From contig JAZMZV010000142.1 of the NCBI GenBank assembly GCA_045586185.1, positions 27,980 to 91,979 on the forward strand: a stretch of 64,000 nt of DNA, in the 5' to 3' direction. The notes below the pieces were generated by a model. It did no database searches, was not told where the DNA came from, and saw nothing but the letters and a program-made list of their open reading frames with translations. Below, one piece after another: positions 41,628-50,132 of the stretch; position 1 is the first letter of the stretch, and each line of letters starts with the position of its first letter. Source of the DNA: RUG11551 sp045586185. Its GTDB lineage: Bacteria > Planctomycetota > Planctomycetia > Pirellulales > Thermoguttaceae. The translations under genes were made by a program, and so were the position numbers.

Positions 41628-41656
41628 CAGCCGTCGGTTTTTCCGGCGGCTGTTTT
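41628..41656 (+). terminator. Terminator or attenuator just before the LysE gene
   Basis: CAGCCGTCGG (41628-41637) pairs with CCGGCGGCTG (41643-41652), followed by TTTTG. The T-run ends nine bases before the LysE ATG at 41665. It may end the oxidoreductase transcript, but it also lies where it could attenuate LysE. Confidence 0.75.
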
Positions 41657-41664
41657 GTATTAGA

Positions 41665-42483
41665 ATGAATTCGATTATATTGTTTGCTCAAGCCGCTCCC
41701 GCCTCGCCGCCATCTGTTACATTTCAGTTCTTGTCGATATTGGGGCTGTTTTATCTGACGGTTATCACGCCGGGACCGGACTTTCTGGCTGTCGTTCAAG
41801 CGAGTTTGAACAGAGGTCTGAAAACTGGGCTGACAACGGCGCTGGGCATTGGCTGCGGGCTGCTGTTTCATTGCACCTACAGCGTTCTGGGCGTATCATG
41901 GCTGATTAAACAATATCCGTTTGTGTTTTCCATTATCCGCATTTTGGGCGGACTGTATATCGGCTATCTTGGGATACAATCTCTGAGAAGCAAGTCGATT
42001 GCCAACCTGGACGAGAATTCCGAAGAATCGAAAGAGCAATCCATTCTCAGCCGCGGCGGGTTTGTTACAGGATTGCTTGTCAACCTGCTCAACGCGAAGG
42101 CAATGATCTGGTTTATCGTCTTTTTTTCCAGCGTCATTCCGGAATCGTTTGGTTTGTCGCTCCGCGCTCTTTTCGCGCTTTGCTCCTTGATCGGCGCGAT
42201 TGTCATTTTTTCTCTTTTGGCGCTGTTTATCTCTCAACGCGCTGTCAGAACGACGCTGCAAAAGATGGGCAGAGCGGTCAATATTATTATCGGATTGGCG
42301 TTTCTGTTTATTGCAATAGACATTCTCTACGGACTGTTTAACAGTCCTGATCCAAAACCGCAGCCAGAGCCTGCGGCGCTGCAAAGCGTTTATCAGGAGA
42401 TGTCGCCCAAAAACATCTTTTCAAATTCTCCCGCTTTATTCTCCCAGGAATGTTCCTCGACCCGTTTTCGCGCTCTGCGCTGA
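41665..42483 (+). CDS. LysE/RhtB family exporter with antisense-encoded tail
   Basis: 272 residues; LysE/RhtB amino-acid exporters are usually about 205-215. The family core is clear: LGLFYLTVITPGPDFLAVVQASLNRGLKTGLTTALGIGCGLLFHC, GGLYIGYLGIQSLRS, LLVNLLNAKAMIWFIVFFSSV, about six membrane helices. It starts with a 20-residue extra N-terminus. The last about 50 residues (PEPAALQ… RFRALR) exceed the family. The final 30 codons run antisense across the end of the converging glycosyltransferase gene (42393-42483), so the ancestral stop was probably lost. Likely exports an amino acid or small metabolite. Confidence 0.9.
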   Translation: MNSIILFAQAAPASPPSVTFQFLSILGLFYLTVITPGPDFLAVVQASLNRGLKTGLTTALGIGCGLLFHCTYSVLGVSWLIKQYPFVFSIIRILGGLYIGYLGIQSLRSKSIANLDENSEESKEQSILSRGGFVTGLLVNLLNAKAMIWFIVFFSSVIPESFGLSLRALFALCSLIGAIVIFSLLALFISQRAVRTTLQKMGRAVNIIIGLAFLFIAIDILYGLFNSPDPKPQPEPAALQSVYQEMSPKNIFSNSPALFSQECSSTRFRALR

Positions 42484-43556
42484 GCCGAAGTCGAACCTTT
42501 GGCAAGCCGCTGTTTAAGCAATTTAACAAATTCTTCGGGAGAATCCGCAACGTCCAGACAGTCTGACCATTCTGACGTTGACGGTAGATTTCTGGCAATA
42601 ATCGGTTTTTCGACTGCAAGATATTCCAGCATTTTCAGCGGCTGAATCTGACGAGTTACTTCCGTATCGGCGTAAGGCATAATTAAAACGTCCGATTCCA
42701 TTGCAAGAATGGGCAGCTGATTGTATTCGACAACGCCATGAGCGTAAACGTTGCTCGGCGCGAAAAGCTCTTTGGATGGATTCGCCGTCGGTCCAACGAA
42801 AATAAACGAATCTTTTGGAAACGCTTTCGCGCAAGCTGTTACAATCTCAGGGTCAAGACGCTGGTCAATCAAGCCCCAATACAGAATCTTTCGACCGGGA
42901 TACTGCTTCAGAAGCCGTCGGGAACGCGGTCGACGGAGAAACTGCTCGTCAAAACCGTGCTGAAGAAGCATGCTGGTGCGTCCAGTCTGCTGAGCAATGC
43001 GGCTTTGTAACGCTCGCGAGACGCAAATAATCGCGTCGCATTTTTCGATAAGCTCTGATTCCATGTCACGCAGCGGCTTGGCGTCCATTTCCGGCCAGCA
43101 GGACCAGTCGTCTACGCAGTAATAAACCCATCGATCAACTGGCAGCTCGCCAATCAGGTCGCTGATATACGGAACCGTCGTAATTCCAATAACCTGTCCG
43201 TTGTGTTTTTCCAGTTCCGGAACAATCTGCTTTACCAGAAGAGATTTATTGATTCGCCGCCGGGTTTTACCTCCAAAAGAGGGGAGCATTTTGGGATTCA
43301 AAACAACAGGATTGTCACGGCCAGAGGAATCAGACGAAGCCGTTCGTCTGATTTTTGCCGCTTTCATCCAGCTGACGGTTTTTTCAAACGTTCTGCGAAT
43401 TGTAACCCAATTCAGCTTTATCGCGCGAGTTCCAATTGTGTTGACCCAAACGACGTCGTAACGATCCAGCAGACGTTTAATCAAATGCTGACAACTGGAC
43501 GGATGCCGTCCCCAGTCGTCAGAAAAAACCAGCAGGAGCGTTTTGGGTTCTGTCAT
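42393..43556 (-). CDS. Glycosyltransferase (GT4-like)
   Basis: 387 residues with a two-Rossmann GT-B look: TLLLVFSDDWGRHPSSCQHLIKRLLDRYDVVWVNTIG at the start, WVYYCVDDWSCWPEM in the middle, CDAIICVSRALQSRI, then the donor-site region KILYWGLIDQRLDPEIV, VLIMPYADTEVTRQIQPLKMLEYLAVEKPIIA. VYYCVDDWS and the EYLAVEKP motif are typical of GT4-like enzymes in exopolysaccharide loci. Last gene of a minus-strand operon with rmlD, a YqeG phosphatase, a GT39-like and another GT4. Donor and acceptor sugars unknown. It overlaps the converging LysE gene by 91 bp. Confidence 0.88.
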   Translation of the reverse strand: MTEPKTLLLVFSDDWGRHPSSCQHLIKRLLDRYDVVWVNTIGTRAIKLNWVTIRRTFEKTVSWMKAAKIRRTASSDSSGRDNPVVLNPKMLPSFGGKTRRRINKSLLVKQIVPELEKHNGQVIGITTVPYISDLIGELPVDRWVYYCVDDWSCWPEMDAKPLRDMESELIEKCDAIICVSRALQSRIAQQTGRTSMLLQHGFDEQFLRRPRSRRLLKQYPGRKILYWGLIDQRLDPEIVTACAKAFPKDSFIFVGPTANPSKELFAPSNVYAHGVVEYNQLPILAMESDVLIMPYADTEVTRQIQPLKMLEYLAVEKPIIARNLPSTSEWSDCLDVADSPEEFVKLLKQRLAKGSTSAQRRARKRVEEHSWENKAGEFEKMFLGDIS

Positions 43557-43574
43557 TTTATTTGATGCATGAAT

Positions 43575-44720
43575 TCATTTGGACAACGAATCGTAAATTT
43601 GACAATAGGCGTCATGCATTTGCCGTTGAGTAAACATCTCCAGCAGGCGGGCGCGCCCTGCCTCGCCCAGCCGGGCTGACAGTTCAGGCTCGGTTGCCAA
43701 CAATTGCAAGGCTTTTGCCAGCGACGTCGGATTTCCAACGGGGGCGACAAAACCCGTCTGACCGTTGACAACAACCTCTTTACAGCCGCCAGCGTCTGTT
43801 GTTACAATCGGAAGCCGCGCCGCCATCGCCTCCAAAAACGTTACAGGAATTCCCTCTGAAAGCGACGTCAACAGAAACGCGTCCGCCCCCTTGAGCAGTC
43901 GGCTGACGTCGGATCTGGCGCCGGCCATAATAACGCCGTCTTGAAGGTTGTGATCGCGAATTCCCTGTTCGATGTTGTCCTGTTCCGGACCATCGCCAAC
44001 AATAATCAGACGAACGTTGGGAAGAGTTCGTCTCAACGCCTCATAAGTTCTCAATGAGGTTTGATAATCTTTAATCGGATCGAGTCGGGCGACCTGAATT
44101 ATCGTAAAGGCGTCGTCTGGAATATTAAATTCGCGTCGAACGGATTCGCGTGTGTCGTTCTCGTTTTTTGAACGCAAATTGTCGTAAACGTCCGGGTCGA
44201 TTCCATTGTAAATCACCTGAATCCGTTTGCCGGGATAGCCCTCTTTTTTTCGCAGAGCTTCTTTAACCCGCTGTCCGACGGCTGTAAGAACGTCGTCGCG
44301 CCGATACAAAAGGCGATTAACCGCCCGCCGTTTCCAGCTGACAACGTCAGGATAAAACCGGCCATGTTCAGTCAACAGGATTTTAGGATTCTTCTTTCGC
44401 CATCGCGCCAAGGACGAATAAAAATACGGCGTACATTGATGAGCGTGAACAATGTCAATTTTGTACTGTTCAAACAGATTTGCCAACCGTTTGACGCAGT
44501 CCCTGTCCAAACCGGGCTGACGGTTTAGACATTCCACTTTGTATCCCTGATCGATAAGTTCCTGCGCCATCGACCCGGCAAGGACAACGTTTTCGGAATC
44601 CAGACAAAAGAACACAAATTCATACTTGCTGGCAAGATCCGGGTCAGTCGCCAGGCGATACGCCAGCGTTTCCGCCCCGCCCCAGTTGAGCGTATGTACA
44701 AATTGACAAATTCTTTTCAT
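43575..44720 (-). CDS. Glycosyltransferase family 4
   Basis: About 381 residues from the ATG at 44720, whose ATGA overlaps the TGA stop of the upstream gene by four bases; an earlier in-frame start at 44750 is less likely. GT4 features: LNWGGAETLAYRLA, IDIVHAHQCTPYFYSSLA, LLTEHGRF, VIYNGIDPDVY, IIQVARLDPIKDYQT, LIIVGDGPE, and LSEGIPVTFLEAMAARLPIVTTDAGGCKEVV with the donor-binding Glu in EGIPVTFLEAMA. It most likely adds a sugar from an NDP donor during assembly of an extracellular polysaccharide. Confidence 0.94.
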   Translation of the reverse strand: MKRICQFVHTLNWGGAETLAYRLATDPDLASKYEFVFFCLDSENVVLAGSMAQELIDQGYKVECLNRQPGLDRDCVKRLANLFEQYKIDIVHAHQCTPYFYSSLARWRKKNPKILLTEHGRFYPDVVSWKRRAVNRLLYRRDDVLTAVGQRVKEALRKKEGYPGKRIQVIYNGIDPDVYDNLRSKNENDTRESVRREFNIPDDAFTIIQVARLDPIKDYQTSLRTYEALRRTLPNVRLIIVGDGPEQDNIEQGIRDHNLQDGVIMAGARSDVSRLLKGADAFLLTSLSEGIPVTFLEAMAARLPIVTTDAGGCKEVVVNGQTGFVAPVGNPTSLAKALQLLATEPELSARLGEAGRARLLEMFTQRQMHDAYCQIYDSLSK

Positions 44721-46150
44721 CCCAGATACCATAACGTCTCCAAAGTCCAAAAGCCAACAAACGTTCCAACAATCAAAATACTGGCAATTAACGACGGAAT
44801 CTGTCGGCGAGTAAAATCAAAACCATTCTCGATTAAGTATGTTACATAAGCCGCGCTGTACAGGCACAACAACGGCGTCAGCGGCAGATGATAACGCGAA
44901 TGAGCAAAAACGAGCGAATGAACGCCCCAAAACAGTCCGACTACGCACAAAAGCAGCAGATGAACGCGCCATTGTTTTGGCGGGGCGAAAAACGCGCCGA
45001 ATACCGCGGTTACAAAAACCAGAGCGTAGTACAGCATGATAACGCCAGCAACAAGAATCGACATCTGTTTGCTGTCCTCTGAATTCATTCCTTGAACGTC
45101 CCCATGAGCAAACAACGCCGCGGTGGAACGTTCCAGCTGCCAGAAACACAGCGCTTTCATTCCAAATCTCTGCAGCGTCAAACCGGGATGTGACGCCATA
45201 AACTCTTTGGCGTACTTGCCCGCCATCTTGTCTTTTTGCCCCTGCGTCATTGGGCCGACGTTTTCGTACTTTGTTCGCAGAACGCTGTACCAGTTCTTCT
45301 CGCCTTCCTGATGAATTGCGTCCCAGGAACGGTACAGAGGCGTATACTCATAATTGCCCATCATGAGATTGCGTCCTGACATGCAGTCGATAGCCGTCAG
45401 CGTCTGCTGAAGTTTCGTATTCCGAACAACCCACGGCGCGATGACAGCGGCGCTGACAATCAACGCAACGAAGGCAGACGTAAGACGAATCGTCCAGCGC
45501 GCTTTGAGAAAAAGGAGAATATACAAAAACACGCATGGAATCGCAAGCCACAAGATGCTTCTCGTCAACGCGCCCAACCCCAAAAACAGACCGCAAAACG
45601 CGGCATTGAATAACGCCGTCTTAAAACTCTCGCCGTTTTCGTCTGTTCCCTCGTTTTCATCTTGAAAAAGATTGACGGCAAAATATAGCGTCAGGACAAG
45701 GAAGAATGTAAACTCCGTTTCGGTCAGAATCATAAAATTCTGCATGACCATCGACGGATAAAAACAGAACAGCCCTGCTCCGATTAAAGCGATCGTTTCA
45801 CTCTTGAACGCTTTTAGACCGATTCGATAAATCAGCCAAACCGTCATGAGAGAAAGCAGAACTTGAAATATCCGAACCGTCAACTGAACGACAGCCGCGT
45901 TATCTGTTCCCAATACTTTATAGAATCCTGCAACTGTCCAAATGTACATCGGAGGTCGAATAGACGACAATAGAACGTTTTCTCCAACCTCTACCCCGAA
46001 ATTGCCGCTTTTGGCAAAATACTGCGCCATGCCGTTATAATGCTGCTCGTCAACGATCTGCAACGGCGCGTTCCAGGTCAGGAACAAAAAAGGAATTCGA
46101 ATCGCCAGCCCCGTCAGGAGAATAATCAGCAGGATATATTTGGATTTCAT
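44717..46150 (-). CDS. GT39/ArnT-like membrane glycosyltransferase
   Basis: 477 residues with about 10-12 hydrophobic segments. The first luminal loop has the acidic pair typical of the family: IVDEQHYNGMAQYF. Further matches are SIRPPMYIWTVAGFYKVLG and a C-terminal luminal part. Family members use a polyprenyl-phosphate sugar donor to glycosylate proteins or lipids outside the cytoplasm. It overlaps its neighbours by four bases on both sides (ATGA), indicating tight translational coupling with the YqeG-like gene upstream and the GT4 gene downstream. Protein O-glycosylation of surface proteins is a possible role, not shown. Confidence 0.87.
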   Translation of the reverse strand: MKSKYILLIILLTGLAIRIPFLFLTWNAPLQIVDEQHYNGMAQYFAKSGNFGVEVGENVLLSSIRPPMYIWTVAGFYKVLGTDNAAVVQLTVRIFQVLLSLMTVWLIYRIGLKAFKSETIALIGAGLFCFYPSMVMQNFMILTETEFTFFLVLTLYFAVNLFQDENEGTDENGESFKTALFNAAFCGLFLGLGALTRSILWLAIPCVFLYILLFLKARWTIRLTSAFVALIVSAAVIAPWVVRNTKLQQTLTAIDCMSGRNLMMGNYEYTPLYRSWDAIHQEGEKNWYSVLRTKYENVGPMTQGQKDKMAGKYAKEFMASHPGLTLQRFGMKALCFWQLERSTAALFAHGDVQGMNSEDSKQMSILVAGVIMLYYALVFVTAVFGAFFAPPKQWRVHLLLLCVVGLFWGVHSLVFAHSRYHLPLTPLLCLYSAAYVTYLIENGFDFTRRQIPSLIASILIVGTFVGFWTLETLWYLG

Positions 46151-46635
46151 TTCGTCCGCCTCCGAAACGGGGTTTCAAACGGACGCTTAAGCCGGGTAAA
46201 CCACGGTTCTTCTTCCGGATGAATCGGATCGACCAGAATCGAAACGATTCCCGCCAGGTTTGCCGCCATGATATCAGCGTAAATCTGGTCGCCGACCATT
46301 GCCGTTTGATGCTTGTCCCAATTTTGCTCTTTCACAGCTCGAAGCAGTCCAAACGGAAACGGCTTGAGAGCCAGAGCGCAAAACGGCAGTTGATGCTGTT
46401 CCGCAAACGCGCCGATTCTGCCCGGCTTGCCGTTGGAAACCAGACAAAGCCCAACGCCAGACTGACGCATCTGTTCCAGCCACGCGGCGCTGAAAGGTTC
46501 CAGTTCCGTCTGAGAATAGCGTTTGAGCGTGCAGTCGACGTCCAGCAGCAGGTTTTTAATCCCGTTGTCGGATAAAAAATCCGGCGTCAGGCTGGAAACG
46601 CTTTCGACAAGGATTCGGGCGGAAAACGGATACAT
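46147..46635 (-). CDS. YqeG-family HAD-IIIA phosphatase
   Basis: 162 residues. HAD motif I is LLLDVDCTL (Asp32, Asp34), motif II CLVSNGKPGR, Lys in ALKPFPFG, and motif IV MVGDQIYADIMAAN with the last acidic residues. YqeG proteins are small HAD phosphatases related to phosphatidylglycerophosphate phosphatase. The spacing (34 bp after rmlD, four-base overlap with the GT39-like gene) places it in the glycan operon, where it could dephosphorylate a lipid-phosphate product, but this is inference. Confidence 0.9.
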   Translation of the reverse strand: MYPFSARILVESVSSLTPDFLSDNGIKNLLLDVDCTLKRYSQTELEPFSAAWLEQMRQSGVGLCLVSNGKPGRIGAFAEQHQLPFCALALKPFPFGLLRAVKEQNWDKHQTAMVGDQIYADIMAANLAGIVSILVDPIHPEEEPWFTRLKRPFETPFRRRTK

Positions 46636-46669
46636 TGCTCAGCTTTGAGTTTTGAATTACGGTTAAAGT

Positions 46670-47524
46670 TTATTGTTGATTCTTTCCCAGGTACTCTGCC
46701 AACGCGTCTTGCCAGGACGGCATAGCCGGCGCGCCGGTTGCATGGTATTTGGACGTATCTAAAACGCTGTACAGCGGACGCGGCGACGGCGCGTTCCATT
46801 CCGCAGTTGTAATCGCGTCGGCATGTACGGTCAACCCTTCCAAGCGGAAAATTTCCATTGCGAAATCGTACCAGGTTGTTGCGCCGGAATTGACGACGTG
46901 ATACAGCCCCCACTTTTCGCTTTCCAGCAGAAACAGCGCCGCGGTTACCAGATGAGGGATATACGTTGGCGTGCAATGCTGATCCGCAACGATTTTCAGC
47001 GGTCGACCGGACGCGCCCAGGCGCTTCATCGTTTCGACGAAGTTGCCCGGAGTGTTCTCTCCCAGCTTGCCGTACAGTCCGCACGTTCGGAGAATCAAGC
47101 GCTTTGGACACTCCGCTGCCTTCTGCTCGCCCTCGTATTTCGTTTTCGCATAGACGCCTTCCGGGAAAACGGGATCAGTCTCTTTGAGCGGTTCCCGCTT
47201 TTGAGTTCCGCAAAAGACGTAATCGGTCGAAAAATGAACCAGCGGAATATCGTAATAACGGCACAGCCGCGCCAGGTTCCCCGGACCAAAGGCGTTGATC
47301 TTCCGACAAATTGCCGGCTGTTCTTCGGCGGCGTCAACTTTTGTATACGCAGCCGCGTTGATAACGCCCCTCGGCTTGAGCGCTTCAAACAGGTCGGAAA
47401 GCTCCAGAGCGTTGGTAATATCGCCGTCAGGCAAATCAAAACCTCTGGCAGCGCCGCCCAGACGCCGCATAAATTCGTCGCCAAGCTGACCTTTACAGCC
47501 AAAAATCAGGTATTGGGATTCCAT
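46670..47524 (-). CDS. rmlD: dTDP-4-dehydrorhamnose reductase (RmlD)
   Basis: 284 residues from the ATG at 47524; a TTG seven codons earlier is unlikely. Features: YLIFGCKGQLGDEFMRR (NAD(P) loop GxxGQLG), GVINAAAYTKVDAAEEQP, FSTDYVFCG, and catalytic Tyr125/Lys129 in YAKTKYEGE. RmlD reduces dTDP-4-keto-L-rhamnose to dTDP-L-rhamnose, the donor for rhamnosylated glycans. rmlA, rmlB and rmlC are not in the window. First gene of the operon that continues with YqeG-like, GT39-like and two GT4 genes, implying rhamnose in the product. Confidence 0.93.
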   Translation of the reverse strand: MESQYLIFGCKGQLGDEFMRRLGGAARGFDLPDGDITNALELSDLFEALKPRGVINAAAYTKVDAAEEQPAICRKINAFGPGNLARLCRYYDIPLVHFSTDYVFCGTQKREPLKETDPVFPEGVYAKTKYEGEQKAAECPKRLILRTCGLYGKLGENTPGNFVETMKRLGASGRPLKIVADQHCTPTYIPHLVTAALFLLESEKWGLYHVVNSGATTWYDFAMEIFRLEGLTVHADAITTAEWNAPSPRPLYSVLDTSKYHATGAPAMPSWQDALAEYLGKNQQ

Positions 47525-47925
47525 ATTCGTTTGCTTAACTTTCAACAGTTCAATTTTTCGATAATATCTTTATAAATCGACCCTATTATTATTGTAACCA
47601 TTTTTCCTGTTTTTGACAAGAAGATTTCAGGGATTTCTTATTCCCTTTGAGCAAAAAAACGTTCAATCATACTGTTATTTCTTTTTGTAAGGTCTTCAAC
47701 AGGAAATGACGCATTTTGTCCACTATATTCCAAACGGACGTCATTTGTCATTTGACGTTCAATGAAAACGCATGAAAACTTGTCAATAGTGTATACTATC
47801 GCTGTATGAATCAACAAGCGGTTTGTATGATTCACAAATTTTCATCAATTATTTCAAATTAAACGCATGATGTATATGAACCGTATTCGTCAAGTTTTTT
47901 GAAACCTACATGATCGGACTACTGC
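47525..47925. other. AT-rich divergent spacer
   Basis: Should hold the promoters of rmlD (minus) and of the unknown gene at 47926 (plus). A 65-codon minus-strand ORF (47638-47835) is not supported by any recognisable family or ribosome site. No repeats seen. Confidence 0.4.
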
Positions 47926-48573
47926 ATGGAAAACTTTTTCGTCTGCCGAAAAGACGGACAGAACATTGATATGAAATTGGTTCATTCCCTGGAAGAACTC
48001 AACTCTTTAACGGCAGATTTGCAGACATCGCAGCGCTGCGTCGTCCAACAGCGGCTTGACGAAACATGGGACGACTATATTTCTCGGGCGAAGAGATCCT
48101 TTCAGACAATAATTTCTCCAGACGTGATGGAATCCTGGCTTGACAGGCGCCGTTTTTGTTCGTTAGAATTCAATCTCGAAGGACCGTTTCATTTCAAGGC
48201 GATTCCAAACCCTAAAGGCGAAATCTGTTTTTCATGGAATAACGATTGCGAAAAAACAGAATGTTGTCAGGTAAACGTTTTCAAAGTTCAGACGCTGCTT
48301 TTTCCTCAATTGGAACTATACATTCCGATTGGAAAAGAGATGTGGAACCAGTTCCACGGAACGTGGCAAATGCGTCTGAATTCTCACAATCGCATATATT
48401 GGAACTGCGATTCCGGATATTTGTCAAACGCCTTTCCTTCAAAGATTGTTACGGCCGTCGAGCGCCCCGAGGGGCAATTCCAGAATCAAAGTAACCCTCA
48501 ACCGATCTGCGATGCATCGGATAAACCTTTTGAGTTCGTCCAATCCCGCCGTCTTGTTCGTTCGGATCAATAA
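47926..48573 (+). CDS. Hypothetical protein, 3' end overlapping a converging gene
   Basis: 215 residues, no signal peptide, no recognised domain. It has several Cys (CRKDGQ, CVVQQ, CSLEF, CEKTECCQV, CDSG) and many aromatic residues, with a Gln/Asp-rich N-terminal helix (LDETWDDYISRAKRSFQTIIS). The last 42 codons run antisense to the end of the gene at 48449-50047; the part before that looks more protein-like, so the C-terminal tail may be secondary. No close ribosome site. Function unknown. Confidence 0.55.
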   Translation: MENFFVCRKDGQNIDMKLVHSLEELNSLTADLQTSQRCVVQQRLDETWDDYISRAKRSFQTIISPDVMESWLDRRRFCSLEFNLEGPFHFKAIPNPKGEICFSWNNDCEKTECCQVNVFKVQTLLFPQLELYIPIGKEMWNQFHGTWQMRLNSHNRIYWNCDSGYLSNAFPSKIVTAVERPEGQFQNQSNPQPICDASDKPFEFVQSRRLVRSDQ

Positions 48574-50047
48574 CCTTGCCCTGCAATTCGTCTGTTGAAT
48601 TCTGTTTTTCTTTTGAAGCGTCTCCAAGAGTTACGCCCTTTAACTGACTTTGCTCAACCGCCTGACGCGTTACGTGAGTCGGAAGCTGTTCCGGCTTGAA
48701 CTTTTCAAAATCAGGATTGTCGTCTGGCGGGTTGTCGTCAAACTGAAGCGGAGTCGGCGGAGCGTCGCCATGACTTTGCCCCCCGCGACCGCCTCGACCT
48801 TGCCGAAGCCAAAGCTGAATTCCCTGCTCGCAGTCGCCGTCCGGACAGTTCTCATCCAAAAACAGCAGCAAAGAATCCGGATCAATATCCTCGTCAGACG
48901 GTTCAATCTGTAACTGTTCCAGATCTCCAAACTGTCCCTCTTTGAGCTTATCAAGCAATTCCTGCAAATCGCCCTGATATTCCTGGAGCTGATTTTTCAA
49001 CTGTTCAAGCTGCTCAGGCGTTAGCTGAGACAAATCTGGAATCTTCACATTATCGGGAAGCTGAAGCGCGTTTGGCTCTGACTGCTGACCAGAATCGCCG
49101 CCTTCCATCGAGTTCTCGTCAGAAGAATCCTGTTGTTCGTCGCTTTCGCCATCGCTATTCTGACCGTCTGCGTTCGACGAATCCTGTTCTGACGATTCTT
49201 TGCCGTTAATTTTATCGAGCGTTTTTTGAAGTTCTTTTGCCGCGGCTGCCCTTTGAGCGTCGTTTAATTTATCCCATTCTTTTTTCATAGCTTCCGACAA
49301 ATCCTGAGCGTCTTGAGCGGCTTGAGCGTTTTCTTCCGCCTGACGAGCTGCATCCTGAGCGGTCTGGTCAAGCTGGTTTTCCAATGCGTCAAGAGCCTCA
49401 AACGTATGGAGCGGGTCCTTTCCATCAGCGTTATCTGACAGCTTATTGAGAGTCTGGAGCATCTGTTCCGCCTGTTCCTGTGACAGAATCTTTTCCTTTT
49501 GCAGCAATTCAATTTTACTCTCAATTCGCTTGACGTCTTTTTCAAGATAAGCCGTCGGCGACGAGCCGAAAGAATCCGCGGCAGGAATCGGAACAAGCAG
49601 AGCGATGGTCAAAAAAAAGACCGACAACAAACAGATAATCAATGGCTTAAAAACCCGAAATGGAATCAGGACGTTCAAATTGCTGTGGATTGCATTGGCG
49701 GTTTCCTGTTTCTCCCAATTTTTTGCTTCTGGAAAAAACTCTTCTGCCAGCATTATGCCGCCGCAGGAAAACTGGTTATCCAGCCACGCTCGTACAGACG
49801 TCTGAGAAGGAACAAAGCGTCCCGCCAGCAAATACGACGCCAAGGGAGCCAGAAGAGCCAAGCCCGCCGCAGTTCCCCAAACCGCATACGGATGAGAACT
49901 GAGAACGGATGGATAATACAGACGCAAAGCCACGATCGCAGCTCCAACAATAAACAGTTCGCCTGATAATACGTACAGACACAATCGATTTGCTATTGCT
50001 AACCGAAACCGTCTTTGCGCTTTGCGAACGACTTGATCGTACTGCAT
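48449..50047 (-). CDS. Two-span membrane protein with long coiled coil and acidic low-complexity region
   Basis: About 532 residues; the start at 50047 is chosen because AGGAG lies ten bases upstream (an ATG/alternative start at 50125 has none). Two or three membrane segments at about 25-80 and one near 145-170 (LIICLLSVFFLTIALLVPI), then a coiled coil (EKDVKRIESKIELLQKEKILSQEQ..., AEENAQAAQDAQDLSEAMKKEWDKLND), a Glu/Asp/Ser/Gln-rich stretch (about 290-330), another coiled coil, and a Gly-rich RQGRGGRGGQSHGD segment. It resembles DUF4175-type membrane proteins that accompany vWA/MoxR operons, but I am not sure. Last gene of the run starting at 64000. Confidence 0.8.
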   Translation of the reverse strand: MQYDQVVRKAQRRFRLAIANRLCLYVLSGELFIVGAAIVALRLYYPSVLSSHPYAVWGTAAGLALLAPLASYLLAGRFVPSQTSVRAWLDNQFSCGGIMLAEEFFPEAKNWEKQETANAIHSNLNVLIPFRVFKPLIICLLSVFFLTIALLVPIPAADSFGSSPTAYLEKDVKRIESKIELLQKEKILSQEQAEQMLQTLNKLSDNADGKDPLHTFEALDALENQLDQTAQDAARQAEENAQAAQDAQDLSEAMKKEWDKLNDAQRAAAAKELQKTLDKINGKESSEQDSSNADGQNSDGESDEQQDSSDENSMEGGDSGQQSEPNALQLPDNVKIPDLSQLTPEQLEQLKNQLQEYQGDLQELLDKLKEGQFGDLEQLQIEPSDEDIDPDSLLLFLDENCPDGDCEQGIQLWLRQGRGGRGGQSHGDAPPTPLQFDDNPPDDNPDFEKFKPEQLPTHVTRQAVEQSQLKGVTLGDASKEKQNSTDELQGKVIDPNEQDGGIGRTQKVYPMHRRSVEGYFDSGIAPRGARRP

Positions 50048-50104
50048 TGAATCCGCTCCTCTGTAAATTAGGCTAATATTTGCGATACGAGTTAAATATT
50101 TTAT

Positions 50105-50132
50105 CTCGCAACTCGCTACTCGCAACTCGCTA
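50105..50132. repeat. Heptanucleotide repeat, CTCGCAA/CTCGCTA
   Basis: Four units strictly alternating CTCGCAA, CTCGCTA, CTCGCAA, CTCGCTA, ending at the stop codon of the beta-propeller gene. Confidence 0.85.

Noticed and set aside
47638..47835. 65-codon minus-strand ORF between rmlD and the unknown gene
   Set aside because: No ribosome site, no recognisable family, and AT-rich spacer composition. Kept as a spacer.
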